Positions 1 to 8,058 are shown, counted from the first letter of the stretch. The stretch is DNA of 64,000 nt from Streptomyces sp. TLI_171 (GCF_003610255.1 NZ_RAPS01000001.1:2418001-2482000), one strand, 5' to 3'. A program made the numbers and translations. Notes: generated by a model not told the origin, from the sequence alone.

Positions 1-300
1 GAAGGTGCCGAGGGCGGCGATCCACAGCCGCTTGCCGCCCAGCCTGGCCTGGGCCCAGCCGGCCAGCGGGATGGCGGTGAACACGGCCAGCAGGTAGCCG
101 GTGCTGACCCACTGGACGGTGGCCAGCGGCGCGTGCAGGCCGGCGGCCAGGTCGCCGAGGGCGACGGTGACGACGGTGGTGTCGAAGACCACCGCGAGGG
201 CGCCGACCACCACGGTGAGGGCGAGGCGGCGGACGGCGGGGTCGATGCGGTCGGAGTCGGGCGGGGCGGCGGCGGGCGCCGTTCGGGCGTGCCGGATCAC
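1..300 (-). CDS. MFS drug exporter, N-terminal part (runs off the window)
   Basis: Translating the minus strand from a GTG at 300 gives 100 residues that stay open to base 1. A short polar leader is followed by a first membrane segment ending in a VFDTTVVTVAL stretch, and then by VQWVSTGYLLAVF. This is the signature of 14-TM DHA2 (EmrB/QacA-type) proton-driven exporters, and LGGKRLW occupies the loop 2-3 motif A position. An AAGGGGA ribosome site lies about 7 bases before the GTG. The gene is divergent from a TetR regulator, with two similar palindromes between them, so it is probably the repressed target. The substrate cannot be inferred. The rest of the gene lies outside the window. Confidence 0.88.
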   Translation of the reverse strand, partial: MIRHARTAPAAAPPDSDRIDPAVRRLALTVVVGALAVVFDTTVVTVALGDLAAGLHAPLATVQWVSTGYLLAVFTAIPLAGWAQARLGGKRLWIAALGTF

Positions 301-314
301 GGCAGGGTCCCCTT

Positions 315-333
315 AAGATATAGAGTCCTATCT
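315..333. promoter_or_regulatory. Putative TetR operator 1
   Basis: GATAT-N6-CTATC at 317-332, flanked by AAGATA and TATCTT at 315-334. It has the same half-site spacing as the second site at 364-379. It lies just upstream of the exporter start and is a probable operator for the adjacent TetR protein. Confidence 0.55.
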
Positions 334-362
334 TGCGAGCCTCACAGTAGGGCGCAGAAATA

Positions 363-380
363 AGATAGGCAAATCTATCC
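363..380. promoter_or_regulatory. Putative TetR operator 2
   Basis: Perfect inverted repeat GATAG-N6-CTATC at 364-379. It ends just before the AAGGAGAG ribosome site of the TetR gene, in a position suited to autorepression. It shares its geometry with the site at 317-332. Confidence 0.6.
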
Positions 381-391
381 AAGGAGAGCGG

Positions 392-952
392 ATGGCCGAG
401 CGGCGCCGCGGCGCGGCCCTGGAGCAGGCCCTGCTGGACGCGGCCTGGGCGGAACTCACCGAGCACGGCTACGCCGGCTTCACCATGGACGCCGTGGTCA
501 AGCGGGCCGGCACCAGCCCGCCGGTGCTCTACCGCCGCTGGCCCGACCGGGACGCGCTGGCCCGGGCCGCCATCGCGCACGTGCTGGAGCGCGCCCGGCT
601 GGAGGTGCCCGACACGGGCAGCCTGCGCGAGGACGTGCTCGCCCTGCTCCGGGCCATCAACGCCACCCGGGTCGAACTGGTCGCCCTGATGAGCGTCCAA
701 CTCGCCGGATACCAGCGGGCGACCGGCACCGCCCCCGCCGAACTGCTCGCCGCCGGCGGACCCGACGGCACCGAGGCGATCTTCGAACGCGCCGTCGCCC
801 GCGGCGAGGCCCGCCCCGAGAAGCTCAGCCCGCGGATCCGCGCCCTGCCCTTCGACCTGCTGCGCCAGGAGCTGCTGACCACGCACGCCCCGGTGCCCGA
901 CGACGTGCTCGCGGAGATCGTCGACACCGTGTTCCTGCCGCTGGTGCGCTGA
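392..952 (+). CDS. TetR/AcrR family repressor
   Basis: A 186-residue protein, typical for TetR. The N-terminal DNA-binding domain spans about residues 10-58, with the helix-turn-helix ending in the usual YRRWPDR segment after SPPVL. The C-terminal ligand-binding half is helical and does not point to a specific ligand. AAGGAG stands 6 bases before the ATG. The gene is transcribed away from an MFS exporter, and the 91-bp gap holds two GATAG-type palindromes. This is the standard arrangement of a local repressor controlling an efflux pump and itself. The family call is firm; the target is inferred from position. Confidence 0.9.
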   Translation: MAERRRGAALEQALLDAAWAELTEHGYAGFTMDAVVKRAGTSPPVLYRRWPDRDALARAAIAHVLERARLEVPDTGSLREDVLALLRAINATRVELVALMSVQLAGYQRATGTAPAELLAAGGPDGTEAIFERAVARGEARPEKLSPRIRALPFDLLRQELLTTHAPVPDDVLAEIVDTVFLPLVR

Positions 953-980
953 CCCCGCGCCGACCGCCCGAGGCCGGCCG

Positions 981-1412
981 TCAGGGCGTCAGCGGCCGCC
1001 AGGGCACCGGGCTGGAGAGGATCATCGAACTGGTCGGCTGCCCGTAGCCGCCCAGCCGGTCGGTCAGCCGCTCGAACGCCGCCATGTCCGGCACCCCGAC
1101 CAGCAGCACGCAGCACGCCCCGCCGGTCACCCGGTGCAGCTGGAACACCTCCGGCCAGGACGCCACCTCCGGGTCCCGCAGCACGCACCGCACCCCGTAG
1201 CACTGCACCGTGACCAGCGCCATCACCGCCGCCCCGGCCTTCGCCGGGGCGAGGTGCGCGTGGTAGCCGGTGATCACGCCGTCCGCCTCCAGCCGCCGCA
1301 CCCGCTCGGCGACCGCCGGCGGCGACAGGTTCACCCGGCGGGACAGCTCGTTGAACGACAGCCGGGCGTCGGCCTGCAGCTCGGCCAGCAGCAGGCGGTC
1401 CACGGCGTCCAT
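981..1412 (-). CDS. Lrp/AsnC family regulator, probably of the kyn genes
   Basis: A 143-residue protein starting MDAVDRLLLAEL. An AsnC-type HTH covers residues 1-60 (LSFNELSRRVNLSPPAVAERVRRL in two pieces), followed by an RAM/AsnC ligand-binding domain with the turn GVPDMAAFERL. I chose the ATG at 1412 because AAAGGAG lies 6 bases before it; an upstream ATG at 1433 has no comparable site. The gene is divergent from kynA-kynU across 165 bp. Lrp-type proteins often control neighbouring amino acid catabolism and respond to the amino acid, so tryptophan or kynurenine is a plausible effector. That is inference. Confidence 0.88.
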   Translation of the reverse strand: MDAVDRLLLAELQADARLSFNELSRRVNLSPPAVAERVRRLEADGVITGYHAHLAPAKAGAAVMALVTVQCYGVRCVLRDPEVASWPEVFQLHRVTGGACCVLLVGVPDMAAFERLTDRLGGYGQPTSSMILSSPVPWRPLTP

Positions 1413-1577
1413 CGGGGGCTCCTTTTCGTTCATGAGGCGATCGGCTCCCAGCAGCTTGCGAACGACAGGTCGACAGCTCCATCCGGGCTACGACGGCCAT
1501 TCAAGAGCACGGCCGAGCGCCGCACAATGGTGACGGCCCGCCGTGATCCGGAGCGGGCGGAACCAGGAGGTACCGGC

Positions 1578-2408
1578 ATGACCGGGGAAGCCCACCGGCC
1601 CAACCTGCGGTTCAGGCCCGAACAGGAACAACCCGGCGCGTCCACCCCGTACGCCCGCTACGTGCACCTGGCCGAACTGCACGCACTCCAGCAGCCCCGC
1701 AGCAAGGAGCCCGCCGAGTACTCGTTCATCGTCACCACCCAGGTGATGGAGCTGCTGTTCGACCTGCTGCACCACGAGTGGACGGCCGCCCGCGCCGCGC
1801 TGCGCGAGGACGACCTGGCCGCCGCGATCGCCGCGCTGCGCCGCGGCCACCACGTGCAGGACGTCCTGGTCTCCTCCTGGGACCTGCTGGCCACCATGAC
1901 CGCCGCCGAGTTCAACGCCTTCCGCCCGGTCCTCGGCGAGGCCTCCGGCTTCCAGTCCTCGGCGTTCCTGCGCCTGGAGTTCCTGCTCGGCAACAAGAGC
2001 GAGGGACTGCTGACGATGTACCAGGACTCCCCCGCCGAGTACGACGACCTGTTCTCCGCCCTGCGCACCCCCAGCCTGTACGACGAGGCGCTGGCCGTGC
2101 TCGCCCGCCGCGGGCAGACCGTACCCGAGGTCCCGGTCACCGCCCGGCACCGCCACGACGCGGCCGTCGAGGACGCCTGGCGGGCCGTGTACACCGATCC
2201 GCAGCTGGCCGACCTGGCCGGGCTCGGCGAGGCCCTGCTGGACACCGCCGAGCGCGTCACCCGGTGGCGGCAGCGGCACCTGTCCTCCGTGAAGCGCACC
2301 ATGGGCGCCAAGCCCGGCACCGGCGGCTCCAGCGGCCTCAGCTGGCTCAAGCAGTCCGCCGACCAGGACGTCTTCCCCGAACTGTGGACCGTCAGGAACG
2401 CCCTGTGA
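1578..2408 (+). CDS. kynA: Tryptophan 2,3-dioxygenase
   Basis: Haem dioxygenase that opens the indole ring of L-tryptophan to N-formylkynurenine, the first step of the kynurenine route. The 276 residues match the family length. FIVTTQVMELLF is at 50-61, EFNAFRPVL near 111-119, SGFQSSAF at 123-130, the probable axial haem ligand His234 in RQRHL, and the substrate loop GTGGSSG at 247-253. Many family members have FIVTHQ; here the catalytic-pocket His is Thr54. AGGAGG lies 7 bases before the ATG. The gene overlaps the next one by 4 bases (GTGA), so the two are translationally coupled. No formamidase gene is present in the window. Confidence 0.92.
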   Translation: MTGEAHRPNLRFRPEQEQPGASTPYARYVHLAELHALQQPRSKEPAEYSFIVTTQVMELLFDLLHHEWTAARAALREDDLAAAIAALRRGHHVQDVLVSSWDLLATMTAAEFNAFRPVLGEASGFQSSAFLRLEFLLGNKSEGLLTMYQDSPAEYDDLFSALRTPSLYDEALAVLARRGQTVPEVPVTARHRHDAAVEDAWRAVYTDPQLADLAGLGEALLDTAERVTRWRQRHLSSVKRTMGAKPGTGGSSGLSWLKQSADQDVFPELWTVRNAL

Positions 2409-3634
2409 CCCCCACCCGCGAGGACTGCGCGGCCCGCGACGCCGCCGACACCCTGCACGCCCTGCGCGCCGAGTTCACCCTCCCCGAGGGCGTGCTCTAC
2501 CTCGACGGGAACTCGCTCGGCGCGCTCCCCCGACGCACTCCCGGCCACCTCGCCGCGGTGGTCGAGGGCGAGTGGGGAACCGGCCTGATCCGCTCCTGGA
2601 ACGACGCCGGCTGGTTCCACCAGCCCGGCCGGCTCGGCGACCGCCTCGGCGCGCACCTGCTCGGCGCCGCCCCCGGACAGCTGGTGGTCTGCGACTCCAC
2701 CTCGGTCAACCTGTTCAAGGTCCTCGGCGCGGCCCTGCGGCTGCGCCAAGGCCGCACCGCGCTGCTCGCCGAACGGCACGCCTTCCCCACGGACCTGTAC
2801 ATCGCCGACGGCCTGACCGGGCTGTACCCCGGCACCCGGCCGGTGCTGCTCGACAGCGCCGCGCAGCTGGACGCCGCGCTCGACGCCGACACCGCCGTCG
2901 TGCTGCTCTCGCACGTCGACTACCGCACCGGCGAACTGCTCGACATGGCCGCCGTCACCGCCCGCATCCACGCCGCCGGGGCCCTCGCGGTCTGGGACCT
3001 GTGCCACACCGCCGGCGCACTGCCGATCGAACTCGACGCCGCCGGCGTGGACTTCGCCGTCGGCTGCGGCTACAAGTACCTCAACGGCGGCCCCGGCGCG
3101 CCCGCCTTCCTGTACGCCGCCGAGCGCCACCACGCCGCCGCCCGGCAGCCGCTGACCGGCTGGTTCGGCCACGCCCGCCAGTTCGACTTCGAGCCCGGCT
3201 ACCGGCCCGCCGAGGGGATCACCCGCTTCCTCACCGGCACCCCGCCGATCCTCGGCCTCGCCGCGCTGGAGGCCTCGCTCGACGTCTGGGAGCTCGCCGA
3301 CCCCGCCGCCGTGCGCGCCAAGAGCCTCGAACTCACCGATCTGTTCCTCGAGTTGACCGAGGACCTGGACGTGGAACCGGTGACCCCGCGGGAGCCCGCG
3401 CTGCGCGGCAGCCAGGTCGCTCTGCGCCACCCCGACGGGTACGCGATCGTCCAGGCGCTGATCGCCCGCGGCGTGATCGGCGACTTCCGCGCCCCCGACC
3501 TGATGCGCTTCGGCTTCACCCCGCTCTACCTGTCCCGCGTCGACGTGCACGACGCGGCCACCGCCCTGCGCGAGGTCCTGACCAGCGGCGAGTGGCGCGC
3601 GGAGCGCTTCGCCCGCCGTGGTGACGTCACCTGA
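2405..3634 (+). CDS. kynU: Kynureninase
   Basis: PLP enzyme that splits L-kynurenine into anthranilate and alanine. It has 409 residues, the normal length. YLDGNSLGALPR near 32-44 is the family N-terminal signature. The pyridoxal-binding Asp198 is in VWDLCHTAG, and the Schiff-base Lys224 is in GCGYKYLNGGPG. Its GTG start sits inside the kynA stop (GTGA overlap), so the pair forms one operon feeding anthranilate to tryptophan resynthesis, catechol breakdown or secondary metabolism. Two hairpins follow: one over the stop codon and a strong one at 3654-3686. Confidence 0.95.
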   Translation: MTPTREDCAARDAADTLHALRAEFTLPEGVLYLDGNSLGALPRRTPGHLAAVVEGEWGTGLIRSWNDAGWFHQPGRLGDRLGAHLLGAAPGQLVVCDSTSVNLFKVLGAALRLRQGRTALLAERHAFPTDLYIADGLTGLYPGTRPVLLDSAAQLDAALDADTAVVLLSHVDYRTGELLDMAAVTARIHAAGALAVWDLCHTAGALPIELDAAGVDFAVGCGYKYLNGGPGAPAFLYAAERHHAAARQPLTGWFGHARQFDFEPGYRPAEGITRFLTGTPPILGLAALEASLDVWELADPAAVRAKSLELTDLFLELTEDLDVEPVTPREPALRGSQVALRHPDGYAIVQALIARGVIGDFRAPDLMRFGFTPLYLSRVDVHDAATALREVLTSGEWRAERFARRGDVT

Positions 3635-3648
3635 CCGGACGTCACCAC
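3618..3648 (+). repeat. Inverted repeat over the kynU stop codon
   Basis: Perfect 11-bp arms GTGGTGACGTC (3618-3628) and GACGTCACCAC (3638-3648) around a 9-base loop. The kynU stop (3632-3634) lies in the loop. It is the first of two consecutive hairpins at this gene end. Confidence 0.6.
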
Positions 3649-3653
3649 GCACC

Positions 3654-3686
3654 AGCGGCCGGGACCCCGAACGGGTCCCGGCCGCT
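3654..3686. terminator. Bidirectional terminator hairpin between kynU and the anchored surface protein
   Basis: Perfect 14-bp stem AGCGGCCGGGACCC (3654-3667) pairing with 3673-3686 over a CGAAC loop, between two convergent genes. There is no U-tract, as is usual in this GC-rich group. Confidence 0.8.
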
Positions 3687-3700
3687 GCCGTTCACTGCGC

Positions 3701-5116
3701 TCAGCTGTGGCGACCGCGACCGCGGCGGGCCAGCGCGATCACCGCACCGCCCAGACCCAGCAGCAGCGCGGCGGCCCCCGCCGCCGGGGCCATCAGGTCG
3801 TCACCGGTGTCCGGCAACGGCGGACCCGCCGGGGTCGAGCTGCTCCCGCTCGGCGAGGGCGCGGGACCGGTGCTCCGGCTCGGCGAGGGCGACGGGCTCG
3901 GACTGCCGGACGGCGACGGGCTGGCGCTCGGGCTCCCGCTGTCCGAGGGCGACGGGCTGGGGCTGTCCGAGGGCGACGGGCTCGGGCTGGGGCTCGGGCT
4001 CCCGCTGTCCGACGGCGACGGCGAGGGGCTGGTGTCGCAGTCCGGCAGGTCGCCGTTGAACGGGTAGTTGTGGATCTCGGTGCCCGCGCTGCCCTGCTGC
4101 AGCAGGCTGCCCGCGAGGTAGACCCGGCCGTTGGTGCCCGGATTGGAGAGCGTGGTGCTGCTCGCCGGGTTGCCCGCCATGATCGAGCCCTGGAACTGGG
4201 CCTGACCGGAGACCACCACGTTGGTCGCGGTCGGGAAGTTCCACATCAGGTTCGGCCGCAGCGCCGTCAGCGGGTCGCCCTCCTGCGCCGTCCCGCTGTT
4301 GGTGTTGATCAGCACGTCGGAGCCGGTCATGTTGACGATCACCGTCGCCCCGGCCGGGATGCCGGCGAACGCGATGCCCTTCGCCGCACTCGCGGAGCCG
4401 ATGTTCCCGGGGTAGTCGAAGATCTGACGGGCGCTCGTGCCGTCACCGGTGAAGGTGACGGTGGAGCCGTCGTCCGCCCAGGTGCCGTTCGCGGTCTGCC
4501 GGCCCATGCAGGAGGAGTGGTCCTCGATCACCGGCGTCAGGCCGCTGAACTCGTCGATCGCGGCGGCGTCCTTGATCGCCTTGCCGTCGGGCGTGATGTC
4601 GTACGCCCCGGTGAGCGTGGTGCCGTACTTCAGGTTGCCCCAGGTGGTGTGGACCGTGGTGCCGTCGACGTAGTAGCCGCCCAGGAACAGCTTGCTCGGG
4701 TTCCCCTGCGAGGCGTCCATCGAGACCGAGCCGCCGACGGTGACGTGGTCGGTGCCGCTCGGCGGGGTGACCATCGAACCGACGCCGACGACGCCCATGT
4801 TGAAGGCGCCGCCGTTGGCCTTGTTGATGTCCAGGTCGCCGACCACCACGACCTTGCCCTCGGCCTCGGCCGCGTTCTGCCGCACCAGGTAGTCGCCGCC
4901 CACGTACACGTGGATCGAGGCGTCCGACCCGATGAACGGGCCGGTGTGCGGCGGGCCCCAGGTGCTCGGGCAGTTCGGGCCGGAACACGGGCCGAGCGGC
5001 GGAGCCAGCTGCGCGGCCTCACCGAGCGTCGCCAGCGCGAGCAGCGGTGCGGCGGAAAGGACCGTCACCACCGGGTACCTGAGCAGCCGACTCTTGGTAC
5101 GGACACCGTGTCGCAC
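3701..5116 (-). CDS. Choice-of-anchor A surface protein with LPDTG sorting signal
   Basis: A 471-residue exported protein. A signal peptide (about residues 1-35, with the hydrophobic run VVTVLSAAPLLALATLG) is followed by a collagen-binding/choice-of-anchor A domain (VYVGGDYLV, VVVVGDLDI, GSIMAGNP, VYLAGSLLQQGS). Next comes a stalk of about 75 residues made of Pro-Ser repeats with Asp and Gly, and then LPDTG, a hydrophobic helix and an RRGRGRHS tail. That end is a textbook sortase signal. The GTG at 5116 was chosen because GAGAGGGG precedes it. No sortase is adjacent; the nearest is 3.3 kb away at 8414. The likely role is a wall-attached adhesin or structural protein, but its ligand is unknown. 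Confidence 0.88.
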   Translation of the reverse strand: MRHGVRTKSRLLRYPVVTVLSAAPLLALATLGEAAQLAPPLGPCSGPNCPSTWGPPHTGPFIGSDASIHVYVGGDYLVRQNAAEAEGKVVVVGDLDINKANGGAFNMGVVGVGSMVTPPSGTDHVTVGGSVSMDASQGNPSKLFLGGYYVDGTTVHTTWGNLKYGTTLTGAYDITPDGKAIKDAAAIDEFSGLTPVIEDHSSCMGRQTANGTWADDGSTVTFTGDGTSARQIFDYPGNIGSASAAKGIAFAGIPAGATVIVNMTGSDVLINTNSGTAQEGDPLTALRPNLMWNFPTATNVVVSGQAQFQGSIMAGNPASSTTLSNPGTNGRVYLAGSLLQQGSAGTEIHNYPFNGDLPDCDTSPSPSPSDSGSPSPSPSPSPSDSPSPSPSDSGSPSASPSPSGSPSPSPSPSRSTGPAPSPSGSSSTPAGPPLPDTGDDLMAPAAGAAALLLGLGGAVIALARRGRGRHS

Positions 5117-5227
5117 GGACACCCCTCTCGTTGACGGTGGGTCACAGGCAGCAGCCCACGTCAGCAAAGAGGGGGACGCGCACCGATGCCGGGCTGTGCG
5201 ACCCTGACGCGCCGATAAATCGTTCGA

Positions 5228-5249
5228 ACGGACTATTTTGATAGTCCGT
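5228..5249. promoter_or_regulatory. Perfect 9-bp-arm palindrome upstream of the phosphopantetheinyl transferase
   Basis: ACGGACTAT-TTTG-ATAGTCCGT, preceded by CGTTCGAACG at 5221-5230. It lies in the divergent gap, 31 bases before the GTG at 5281. It is a candidate operator or 5' leader hairpin; no cognate regulator is adjacent. Confidence 0.45.
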
Positions 5250-5280
5250 CACCGCAGGGCCCGCCCGGACAAGGAGACCC

Positions 5281-5940
5281 GTGCCGAACCACCCACTCGC
5301 CATGCTCGCCACCACCGCCGAGATCCTCGGCCGGCCGGACGCCGACGAGCGGCTGCTCGGCGACTTCGAACGCGCCCGCGCCGAACGCTTCCGGCGGCCG
5401 TCCGACCGGGCCGACTACGTGGCCGCCCACCTGCTGGTCCGGTTCTGCGCCGCCGCGCACCTCGGCGTGGCCCCCGCCGAGCTGTCCTTCGGCCAGCAGT
5501 GCCCCGGCTGCGGCGACACCACCCACGGCCGGCCGCTGCTCACCGACCGGCCGGGGACCCACCTGAGCCTGTCGCACACCGGCGGCATCATCGCCGCCGC
5601 GGCGGCCCCCGTCCCGATCGGCGTGGACGTCGAACACCTCGGCCCGCGCACCACCGACCCCGCCACGCTCGGCCACGTCCTCACCCCCGCCGAGGCCGAA
5701 CTCGTCCGCGCCCACCCCGACCCGACCCGGGCCTTCCTGCGCCAGTGGGTCCGCAAGGAAGCGCTGATCAAGCTCGGCCGAGCCACCCTCGACTCGCTCC
5801 CCACCCTCGACCTCTCCGCCCTCCCCCTCGACCCGCCCGCCACCCACCGGCACGAGGACCTCCACTACCTCGAACTCACCACCCACTCCGCCGTGTTCGC
5901 GGCCGCCGCGACGCTGCCGATCACCCTCGGCGAGCTCTAG
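5281..5940 (+). CDS. Sfp-type 4'-phosphopantetheinyl transferase
   Basis: Transfers phosphopantetheine from CoA to a serine of carrier proteins of polyketide, peptide or fatty acid synthases. It has 219 residues. The CoA/Mg motif IGVDVEHL is near 113-120 (Asp116, Glu118), and the second motif WVRKEALIKLGRA begins at 156 (Lys159, Glu160). LSLSHTGG lies upstream of them, as in the Sfp class. A CxxC (CPGCG) near residue 77 is common in actinobacterial members. AAGGAG precedes the GTG start by about 5 bases. No synthase gene is nearby, so it probably serves carrier proteins elsewhere on the chromosome. Its stop shares a CTAG with that of the opposing SDR gene. Confidence 0.9.
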   Translation: MPNHPLAMLATTAEILGRPDADERLLGDFERARAERFRRPSDRADYVAAHLLVRFCAAAHLGVAPAELSFGQQCPGCGDTTHGRPLLTDRPGTHLSLSHTGGIIAAAAAPVPIGVDVEHLGPRTTDPATLGHVLTPAEAELVRAHPDPTRAFLRQWVRKEALIKLGRATLDSLPTLDLSALPLDPPATHRHEDLHYLELTTHSAVFAAAATLPITLGEL

Positions 5941-6857
5941 CGGTACGCCTCGGGGTCCGGCGCGGTCCCGGCGCCCTCGGACGCGAGGAGGAACGCCCAG
6001 CAGTCCGGGCGGCTGCCGTCGAGGTCGGTGAAGCCGTACTCGCGGGCGAGCGCGCCGCTGGAGGTGGAGCGGCCGTTCCAGCGGGCCCGCTCCGGGTCCG
6101 CGGCCAGGTGGGCCACCGCCCGGCCGACGTACGACGGGGACTCGGAGATGCCGAACTGCGGTTCCCGGGCGACGGCTTCGCGCCAGGTCGGCTCGGTGAC
6201 GCCGAAGTGCTCCAGCATCAGCTCGGAGCGCATCCACCCCGGGGTGAGCGCCAGCGCGGTGGCCCCGCGCGGGCCGAGTTCGTGGCCGAGCGCGAACGCC
6301 ATCCGCAGCACCGAGGACTTCGCGAGGTCGTAGAAGAACGACACCCGGTAGCGGCTCGCGTTGAACTCGGCGGTGCCGTCGGTCATCTCCACCACCAGCC
6401 CGCCGGGGTGCTTCAGCAGCAGCGGCAGCAGGCGGTGGCTGGTGATGGCGTGGGTGTCGACGGCGCGGTGCAGCAGCTTCAGACCGCGCTCCAGGTCGTC
6501 CTCCCAGAGCGGGGCGTCCCAGGCGAAGTTGCCCTCGCCGCCCCAGATGTCGTTGACCAGCACGTCGAGCCGGCCCTGCTCGCGCTCCAGGCGTTCGGCG
6601 AGCGCGGCCACCTGCGCCGGGTCGCTGTGGTCCGCCCGGACGGCGATGCCGCGGCCACCGGCGGCGGTGACCAGCTCCGCGGTCTCCTCCAGCGTCTCGG
6701 GCCGGTCGTACTCCGAGCGGTGCCCCTGCGCGGAGCGGCCGGTGACGTACACGGTGGCCCCGGCCGCGCCGAGTTGGACGGCGATGCCGCGGCCCGCGCC
6801 CCGGGTGCCGCCCGCGACCAGCGCGACCCGACCGGCGAGCGAGGGGTGTTCGGCCAT
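5937..6857 (-). CDS. Short-chain dehydrogenase/reductase (SDR)
   Basis: A 306-residue NAD(P)-dependent oxidoreductase with a Rossmann glycine motif (GGTRGAGRGIA, residues about 16-26), a diverged NAG region (VNDIWGG) and the catalytic YDLAK (YxxxK). It is longer than the usual 250 residues, with an extended C-terminus that includes the substrate-loop segment LTPGWMRSELM. GGAGG stands 5 bases before the ATG at 6857, so the longer upstream reading was rejected. It converges on the phosphopantetheinyl transferase gene; the two stop codons overlap in one CTAG. The substrate is not predictable. Confidence 0.9.
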   Translation of the reverse strand: MAEHPSLAGRVALVAGGTRGAGRGIAVQLGAAGATVYVTGRSAQGHRSEYDRPETLEETAELVTAAGGRGIAVRADHSDPAQVAALAERLEREQGRLDVLVNDIWGGEGNFAWDAPLWEDDLERGLKLLHRAVDTHAITSHRLLPLLLKHPGGLVVEMTDGTAEFNASRYRVSFFYDLAKSSVLRMAFALGHELGPRGATALALTPGWMRSELMLEHFGVTEPTWREAVAREPQFGISESPSYVGRAVAHLAADPERARWNGRSTSSGALAREYGFTDLDGSRPDCWAFLLASEGAGTAPDPEAYR

Positions 6858-7076
6858 GAGGTCCTCCAGCGATCCGACGACGTGTCGGACGACATCCTCC
6901 GCCCGAACCGTCCGCAGCGCCTCCAACGGTTCGCCGTGCACCCCCGGCGCCGCGGCGACGAAGGACGCCGAGCCGGGCGTCCACCGCCACCCCCGCGCGT
7001 CGGGGACCAGCCCCCGGCCTCGGCGGCGAACAGCGCGGCCGCCCGGATTGTCGGTCGGGCGCGGCAGACTGGAGGC

Positions 7077-7313
7077 ATGTGCCGAAGCATCAAGACGCTC
7101 CGCCCGCCGATGACGCCCGACGCCACCCCCGAGGACGTGCACGCGGCGGCGCTCCAGTACGTCCGCAAGATCTCCGGTTTCCGGGCTCCCGCCGCCCACA
7201 ACCGCGAGGTCTTCGAAGCCGCGGTGGCCGCCGTCGCGGCCGCCACCGCCGACCTGCTGGCCGGCCTGGAGGTCCGCGGGGTCACGACCCGGTCGTCGAC
7301 CCCGGCCGGATGA
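7077..7313 (+). CDS. DUF2277 family small protein
   Basis: A 78-residue protein beginning MCRSIKTLRPP and containing AALQYVRKISGFR and AAVAAVAAATADLLAGL, which is the full DUF2277 pattern. The function is unknown; the conserved MCR(N/S)IKTLRPP start is the family hallmark. GGAGG lies one base before the ATG, which is unusually close. The 3' end overlaps the convergent membrane protein gene by 32 bases. The C-terminal dozen residues after LEVRGV look family-atypical and may simply be overlap-constrained sequence. Confidence 0.85.
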   Translation: MCRSIKTLRPPMTPDATPEDVHAAALQYVRKISGFRAPAAHNREVFEAAVAAVAAATADLLAGLEVRGVTTRSSTPAG

Positions 7314-7767
7314 CCATCAGCACCAGCACCACCGCCCACAGCAGGTTGAACACGCCCGCCGTCATCGGCAGCTTCTTCAGCATCCCGGTGGCGCGGGCGG
7401 TCTCCGCGTCGCGGTCCTCGGTGGCGTCCAGCGCGTCCACGGTCGCCTGCTGACCGGGCAGCACGAGCAGCAGCAGCACGCCCGCGGCGACGGCCGTCAG
7501 CACGATCGAGGTCACCAGCCAGGCGTTGCCCAGCACGCCCATCGCCTGCGCGGTGCCGATGCCCAGCACCGGCACGCCGATGCCGATCAGCGCGTACACG
7601 TTGCTGATCCGGTGCAGCAGCCGCACCGACGCCTGCGCCCCCGCCTGCTCGGGCCCCTCGGCCAGCGCGGCCTTCGCCCGGCGCGGGAACATGCTCACCG
7701 CGACCGCCACCGGACCGATGCACAGCGCCACGGCCAGCAGGTGCAGACTCAGCAGGAACTTGGCCAT
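7282..7767 (-). CDS. Small four-helix membrane protein (DUF2269-like)
   Basis: A 161-residue polytopic protein. Four hydrophobic segments are visible: residues 2-25 (LLSLHLLAVALCIGPVAVAV), about 55-75, about 83-105 (VTSIVLTAVAAGVLLLLVL) and about 135-152. Positively charged loops (FPRRAKAAL) follow helix 1. The layout and the early His in helix 1 resemble DUF2269/CopD-like small integral membrane proteins, but I do not recognise it with certainty. It converges on the DUF2277 gene with a 32-base overlap. No function can be assigned. Confidence 0.75.
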   Translation of the reverse strand: MAKFLLSLHLLAVALCIGPVAVAVSMFPRRAKAALAEGPEQAGAQASVRLLHRISNVYALIGIGVPVLGIGTAQAMGVLGNAWLVTSIVLTAVAAGVLLLLVLPGQQATVDALDATEDRDAETARATGMLKKLPMTAGVFNLLWAVVLVLMVIRPGSTTGS

Positions 7768-8058
7768 CAGTGGCGCTACCCTTCAACCCCGGGCGGAACG
7801 ACGAAACGCCCGCCACGCTAGCAACTCTTATCCCGGCCCCCGCCCCTGGACCTCGCCCACCACCGGCTCGCCGGCGCTGCCGCACTCCACCGGGCCGCGG
7901 GAGCTGTGGCAGGACTTCCTCGCTCCCCGTCGGGACTGTTACGGAGCCGGCCGGTGGCCGTTACACGACCGGCGGTTCACCGAGGGGAGGCCTTCCTAGC
8001 GTGAGCAGCGTCAACCCGCGGCCACCGGGCCGCAGGTGACGAGCACTCGGAGGAACCG

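Noticed and set aside
1413..1433. Upstream ATG adding seven residues to the Lrp/AsnC regulator
   Set aside because: The AAAGGAG site lies between the two ATGs and is correctly placed only for the downstream one.
3850..4035. Pro-Ser repeat DNA as a separate repeat element
   Set aside because: It is in frame and forms the wall-spanning stalk of the LPDTG protein.
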